A stretch of 64,000 nt of DNA from Candidatus Helarchaeota archaeon. Its GTDB lineage: Archaea; Asgardarchaeota; Lokiarchaeia; Helarchaeales; RDOG01. Below the pieces are notes generated by a model. The model was not told the origin of the DNA. It saw only the letters and a list, made by a program, of their open reading frames with translations, and made no database searches. A program made the translations under genes and the position numbers. Positions 59,235 through 64,000 of the stretch are shown piece by piece (the first letter of the stretch is position 1; each line of letters starts with the position of its first letter). The stretch spans positions 1 through 64,000 of the forward strand of contig JALGVI010000017.1 in the NCBI GenBank assembly GCA_029838215.1, given 5' to 3'.

Positions 59235-61106
59235 TCACTTCATTTTCATTTTTTGTAAATTCTTCGCAAGTCTTTTTCTTTTGAAAAGAATAGCTGAGAA
59301 ACATCCAATCAATAACGTTGAGATCGTTAAACCCATGTTTGACATTAAAAACTCCATGAAACCATTTGTAATGAGAATCACGTAATTATATTCTTCAGCA
59401 AGATATGTTCCGTTTCCAAAATAGACGAATTTAATATGGATTGGATTTAACGATTCGGGAATCAATAAGGAAAAAATTAGCTCTCCATTTTCATTTGATA
59501 TCAACGTACTATGATATTTTCCATTCAGATAAACATTTACTTCTTCATTTCCTAAAAAAACACCATTTTTAGTCTGAAAACTAAATTTCAGGATTTTATT
59601 CTTAAGAATATGCCCTAGCAATGTAACTTGAGGAATTATTTCAATGGGAGTGAGTTCTAAATCCCAAAACTCATCATCATATATCTTACCGTTTATTCGA
59701 TATTGTAATAGAACTTCATTTGAGATTGTTTGAGGAAGTGACCAAGAAAAATTTGCCCATCCATCCATAGAATAGACTTCTTTTACTTTTTTCCATTCTG
59801 TATTTTCCCAAAAAAATAATTCAATACATTCACCATCTAATATTTCTCGAGATGAATGTGCATCTTTAAAAAAAAATGAAAAATCCATAATTCGACTTTC
59901 AGGATTTTTATGAACTAAAACATGACAGGATAATGGCCTTGGTTTAATTTGAATGGGAACAATTTTTGTTAAATTACTACCTTGCTCAAATGGAATTGCT
60001 TCCAAAATGAGATCATGTATCCCGCTTTCATTCAAGGATTGAAATACTATTTGATGATTCAAGTGATTAGATGTATCTAAAAAACCAAAATCAGAATTGA
60101 ATAGATATGACACGTTTGAGAGAAATTCTGTTTGCACCTGAATGTTTATTTGTGGATGTTCGTAAGAAACAACTGGAAAAATGTTGCTTGCATTTAAGAT
60201 AGAAACGAAAAATGAATTATTTATATCAAGCACCTCGAATTGTAAATTTAAGTTTAATGGGTTATAATCTATCGTTTCAATATTATTTAATATTGCCCGA
60301 TACATTCCAGATTTTCCACTATCCGTATCTAAAGTAAGATTCAAGATTCCTTCTGAATTTGTAGAAACATTTTCGTTTGATATTAAAACGAAATCAGGAT
60401 CGAATAATTGACAATTTATTAATTGATTGCGAAATTTAAATGTAGAATTATGCTCATTATAGAATTGGATCGAAATCTTTGTTTTATTTCCTTGAAATAT
60501 TATTGAAGGGTATTGATCTAGGATTTGGTAAGCGAGATCTGCCTTGAATATTCTTATTCCATTGACCGATTTTAACGTAACACCTTCTATAGCTCCTGTT
60601 CCTTCTGGATCGATCTCTATTTCTATATTTGCAACAGCTCTAACATCTGATTGCGTAACTGGATCATAACTTTCAGGATCTAAAAAGATCACTTTTGAGA
60701 TTTCGAAATTCTCTCTTGGATGCGGTAAAAAATGATCATCAAAATAAAAATTCTCAAGATCTAACGAGTTGCGGATCACCTCATATTGTGATGAAACATT
60801 TAATACATAAGTTGTTGAAATTCTTATTGATTCACCTATTTCATAATACCCTGCCCCATACATATCAACTGTATAAATTGAGATATTCTTCCATTCTTCT
60901 TCATCTGTTATTTGAATTATCTTTGGTAACTGGAACTGAGAACTTACTTGTATATTAGTTACAAAAATTGAAATCGCGAAAACAAATATTAGAATCACAC
61001 TCAAAAAAAGCACGAATATCGTGATGCTGGTCCTAGAATGAACGTGTTTCATGACTTTTAATTTCAATGGAATATGATATAAACAACACGACCCTATTTT
61101 GCGCAA
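59235..61106 (-). CDS. Large surface/secreted protein with N- and C-terminal TM segments
   Basis: N-terminal TM (FVLFLSVILIFVFAISIF), beta-rich body, C-terminal TM plus KRKRLAK. Confidence 0.65.
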   Translation of the reverse strand: MRKIGSCCLYHIPLKLKVMKHVHSRTSITIFVLFLSVILIFVFAISIFVTNIQVSSQFQLPKIIQITDEEEWKNISIYTVDMYGAGYYEIGESIRISTTYVLNVSSQYEVIRNSLDLENFYFDDHFLPHPRENFEISKVIFLDPESYDPVTQSDVRAVANIEIEIDPEGTGAIEGVTLKSVNGIRIFKADLAYQILDQYPSIIFQGNKTKISIQFYNEHNSTFKFRNQLINCQLFDPDFVLISNENVSTNSEGILNLTLDTDSGKSGMYRAILNNIETIDYNPLNLNLQFEVLDINNSFFVSILNASNIFPVVSYEHPQINIQVQTEFLSNVSYLFNSDFGFLDTSNHLNHQIVFQSLNESGIHDLILEAIPFEQGSNLTKIVPIQIKPRPLSCHVLVHKNPESRIMDFSFFFKDAHSSREILDGECIELFFWENTEWKKVKEVYSMDGWANFSWSLPQTISNEVLLQYRINGKIYDDEFWDLELTPIEIIPQVTLLGHILKNKILKFSFQTKNGVFLGNEEVNVYLNGKYHSTLISNENGELIFSLLIPESLNPIHIKFVYFGNGTYLAEEYNYVILITNGFMEFLMSNMGLTISTLLIGCFSAILFKRKRLAKNLQKMKMK

Positions 61107-61223
61107 AATCGTGTTTTATTTCTTACTTTTTTTTAATTATGGTCTTTACATTTAAAACGGTAGTTAGTTATAATAATCAAAAAATAAAATTTTTTTAAAA
61201 AAGCTCACGCAAGTTGAGATTGG

Positions 61224-61502
61224 ATGACAAGAATTAAGCAAATTGACAAAATCCTCAGTCTTATCAATCAAAAGGATAGAATAAGAAATGTTGGAATCGT
61301 TGCGCATATCGACCACGGAAAAACCACGCTTGCAGATTGCCTACTTGCTCGGACAGGACTAATATCTCCATCTCTAGCTGGTCAACTTCGTGCATTGGAT
61401 TACTTAGATGAAGAACAGCGGAGAGGAATAACAATGAAATCGGCAAACGTTTCTTTGGTTTACAATGATTTCTTAATAAACTTGGTTGATACTCCAGGTC
61501 AT
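61224..61502 (+). CDS. EF-2 paralogue, exon 1 (proposed CDS join 61224..61502, 61536..63398; 713 aa)
   Basis: [27 protein letters not shown]...[17 protein letters not shown]...LVDTPGH. Confidence 0.88.
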
Positions 61503-61535
61503 TAGAATTCATCTTATGAATTGAATTCTGACCAA
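61503..61535 (+). other. Candidate 33-nt BHB pre-mRNA intron
   Basis: Outer helix TCCA/TGGA, bulge AA|G, central helix GGTC/GACC, bulge AT|T, inner helix AGAATTC/GAATTCT; removal restores PGHVD frame. Confidence 0.8.
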
Positions 61536-63398
61536 GTGGATTTATCTCCCAAGGTTTCTCGCGCGCTTAGATCTATCGATGGTGCCATTGTAGTCGTGGA
61601 TGCCGTAGAAGGCTGCCAAATTCAAACCGAAATTGTATTAAAGCAAGTATTGAAAGAATTGGTTCAACCTACTTTGTACATTAATAAAGTAGATCGACTT
61701 ATTAAAGAATTAAAATTGGATCCTGACCAAATTCAAGCCCGTTTTCAAAAAATAATCGATGAATTTAATGACTTGATTGAGAATTACTCTGATTTCCAAT
61801 TTCAGAAAGAATGGCAGATTCAACTTGAAAAGGGAAATGTAGTTTTTGGATGTGCAATTTTCCCAAATTGGGGAATTTCTTATCGAAAAATGCTCCAAAC
61901 TGGGTTGAAATTCAAAAATATATATGATAGCTATCATTCTTCTGATCAACTAAACGCTTTGGGTCAGCTTCATGACCTGATTCCATTGAGTGATTCCATT
62001 TTTGATATGATTATTAATTTACTCCCGAATCCCATTAAGGCTCAAGGATATAGAATACATGGAATTTGGAAAGAGTCATCCAATCTTGAAATGAATGAGT
62101 TTCTTAATAAATGCGAAGAGAAAGGTCCAACAATTTTATGCATAAATAAGGTAATGACGGACAAACATGGTGGTTTTACTTGTATTTGTAGGGTCTTTTC
62201 TGGTGAGATCTTTCGAGGGATGCGTCTGTATGCAATGAATTTAAAAAAATTTATCCAAATTCGGGATCTTTATATTTTTATGGGAGAACAACGAGCAAGA
62301 GTTGAGCGAATTCCTTGTGGAAACATAGTAGCTTTTAAAACAATGACAGCAATTAATGCTGGAGAGACGCTGGTTCAAGAGGGATATGAAAATAATTCTG
62401 GATTCTTTGAAATGTTTCATTATATCTCTGAACCTATTCTCACAATTGCTCTAGAACCCAAACAACCAAGCCAATTGGAAAAAATGCTAGATTTTCTCAA
62501 TGTCATGTCGTTGAATGATCCAAGTCTAAGAGTTACCGTTAACAGGGATACTGGAGAATATCTTATTTCTGGATTAGGAGAACTTCACTTGGATATCCTT
62601 TTAAAAGAAATTGAGAAACAGGGAATAAATGTGATTCCCTCTCGCCCATTAGTCGTATTTCGGGAAAGTATAACTCACTCGGTTTCACCTATATCCAGTA
62701 GTACAAAGGATGGATTAACTGAAATCGAGATTTCGATTGATCCTTTAAGTAATGATGAAATTAATCTTATAAATCAAGGTAAATTATATCAGAGTGGGAA
62801 AGTATTTCATATTGAATCTCATCTAAATCTAATCCTTGATGAAACGGAAAAAAGCATTCAAGATCCTGTTATTCAAAGAATTTTAAGAAAAGGATTTGAT
62901 AAGATATTAAAAACAGGACCACTTTGTGATCAACCCGTAAGAGGATTGAAAATAAAAATTCATGCTCTAAAGATCCAAAAGAAACAAGTCTTGTCTTCGC
63001 CTTTGGAAATTCAATTGTTGCTACGAAATGTGATTTTTGCATCAATCTTAACAGGAACACCCATTTTATTAGAACCTATTTCAAAACTAATCATTCAGCT
63101 TCCTCTAAATCTGATAAAGGCCGTGGAAACTCTTGTTGCTCAAAAAAAAGGGAAGATCTTGTCAATTGAACAGATCGGAAATTCATCATCAATTACGTGC
63201 ATCATCCCTATAAAGAATTCATTAGAATTAACTGGTGAATTAAGATCAAAATCATCAGGACAAGCATTTTGGCAAGTCTTTTTCTCACATTGGCAGGAAA
63301 TTGAATCATCCGAGGCCCGAATGATTATAAAAACAATAAGGATGAAAAATGGTCGAATTCCAGAGGTACCAACACCTGATTTTTTCCTAAATAAATAA
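61536..63398 (+). CDS. EF-2 paralogue, exon 2; lacks diphthamide-loop motif
   Basis: VDLSPKVSRALRSIDGAIVVVDAVEG...LYINKVDR...SGLGELHLDILLKEIE...TPILLEPISKL...FWQVFFSHWQEI. Confidence 0.92.
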   Translation: MDLSPKVSRALRSIDGAIVVVDAVEGCQIQTEIVLKQVLKELVQPTLYINKVDRLIKELKLDPDQIQARFQKIIDEFNDLIENYSDFQFQKEWQIQLEKGNVVFGCAIFPNWGISYRKMLQTGLKFKNIYDSYHSSDQLNALGQLHDLIPLSDSIFDMIINLLPNPIKAQGYRIHGIWKESSNLEMNEFLNKCEEKGPTILCINKVMTDKHGGFTCICRVFSGEIFRGMRLYAMNLKKFIQIRDLYIFMGEQRARVERIPCGNIVAFKTMTAINAGETLVQEGYENNSGFFEMFHYISEPILTIALEPKQPSQLEKMLDFLNVMSLNDPSLRVTVNRDTGEYLISGLGELHLDILLKEIEKQGINVIPSRPLVVFRESITHSVSPISSSTKDGLTEIEISIDPLSNDEINLINQGKLYQSGKVFHIESHLNLILDETEKSIQDPVIQRILRKGFDKILKTGPLCDQPVRGLKIKIHALKIQKKQVLSSPLEIQLLLRNVIFASILTGTPILLEPISKLIIQLPLNLIKAVETLVAQKKGKILSIEQIGNSSSITCIIPIKNSLELTGELRSKSSGQAFWQVFFSHWQEIESSEARMIIKTIRMKNGRIPEVPTPDFFLNK

Positions 63399-63569
63399 CA
63401 TTTTTTAAAGGTTAAAACAAGAAGAACTTGTTTTTCCAATTTTTGGAAACAATTCTGTGCTTCACATAAGAATAAATCAATGCCACGAGATGGATGATAT
63501 ATAATCGTTTTATAGGACGATTTCAAGGACTAACGAATTTTTTATCTTGAAAAGGAACCAATTTCGATT

Positions 63570-63643
63570 GCAGCTGTGGTATAGTTTGGTTAGAACCGGA
63601 GGTTCCCATCCTCCTGACCCGGATTCAAATTCCGGCAGCTGCA
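63570..63643 (+). tRNA. tRNA-Gly (CCC); CCA encoded at 63644-63646
   Basis: GCAGCTG/CAGCTGC; GGAGG-TTCCCAT-CCTCC; CCGGATTCAAATTCCGG. Confidence 0.93.
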
Positions 63644-63660
63644 CCACTTCTCTTTCATAT

Positions 63661-64000
63661 TTAAATCAAGAATTCTTGTAGCTTCGTATCTAGCTTTTTA
63701 ATGATCCGCTTATAATATCGAATTTCAATAGGAATTAAGTTTATAAGAAATAGTCGATTTTGACGTGTCTTGACATCATTTAACAAGTGTACATGGATGA
63801 GAATTCTATCTATTGTTATCGCAAGATCGTTGATAAAACTGATATCCATGATTTCGTTTTTAAAGAGAAAAGAAGCCAATACTGCTACTATGGATTCAAT
63901 ATCTATGGCTCCTCGAAAATTAATATTATTATTTTTTGTTGCCAAAACAATTAATCCTTCATCCGAACAAATAAAAGTCCCTAAAAAACCAACTTTTTTA
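63661..64000 (-). CDS. Roadblock/LC7-like protein, 5' end beyond window
   Basis: Open frame continues upstream of track ORF: KKVGFLGTFICSDEGLIVLATKNNNINFRGAIDIESIVAVLASFLF. Confidence 0.6.
   Translation of the reverse strand, partial: KKVGFLGTFICSDEGLIVLATKNNNINFRGAIDIESIVAVLASFLFKNEIMDISFINDLAITIDRILIHVHLLNDVKTRQNRLFLINLIPIEIRYYKRIIKKLDTKLQEFLI

Noticed and set aside
61503-61535. TAG as pyrrolysine/readthrough or T4 gene-60-like ribosome bypass
   Set aside because: No matching take-off/landing codon pair fits the resumed frame, and readthrough would insert 11 residues into switch II; the BHB explanation restores the conserved sequence exactly.
1-64000. Frequent CACGTG/TCACGTGA hexamers
   Set aside because: Seen more often than base composition suggests, but mostly inside genes and without positional pattern; codon usage could explain it.
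1-64000. CRISPR arrays, IS elements or prophage
   Set aside because: No regularly spaced repeats, transposase or phage structural genes seen.

Overview
AT-rich archaeal chromosome segment. The gene content (Rab-like, Arf-like and MglA-like small GTPases, longin and roadblock proteins, a divergent actin homologue, TFB, TFE, aEF-2, FAU-1, PolD small subunit) points to an Asgard/Lokiarchaeia-like lineage; this is inferred from gene content, not from phylogeny. Supported content: shikimate genes, four tRNAs (two with BHB-type introns), uL23/uL2 and eS17, a type IV pilus/Tad-like secretion cassette, a HerA-like membrane ATPase cassette, and many GTPase, roadblock and longin genes. Main observations: (1) the divergent EF-2 paralogue at 61224-63398 is interrupted by a 33-nt element starting with an in-frame TAG. 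The element folds by hand into a canonical bulge-helix-bulge (4-bp outer helix, 3-nt bulge, 4-bp central helix, 3-nt bulge, 7-bp inner helix). Cutting at the canonical bulge positions restores DTPGH|VDLS exactly, so this is a candidate archaeal pre-mRNA intron in an EF-2 gene. (2) Orc1/Cdc6 origin-recognition-box-like elements (dyad TTCCAATGGAA plus GGGGT) cluster at 18265-18540 and 23024-23109, the second just upstream of the PolD small-subunit gene: a candidate replication origin. (3) The PolD small subunit is split into two overlapping frames and lacks the segment carrying the DxH metal-binding motif. (4) An unannotated 54-aa peptide gene at 22460-22624 ends in GSAGPWGPWPFP and has its own TATA box and a tandem operator-like repeat. 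(5) There are two MglA-like GTPase modules, a longin/coiled-coil/Arf-like fusion, a TPR-Rab-like fusion, and an actin homologue with a C-terminal winged-helix-like extension. All calls come from reading the sequence by eye; no searches were run.
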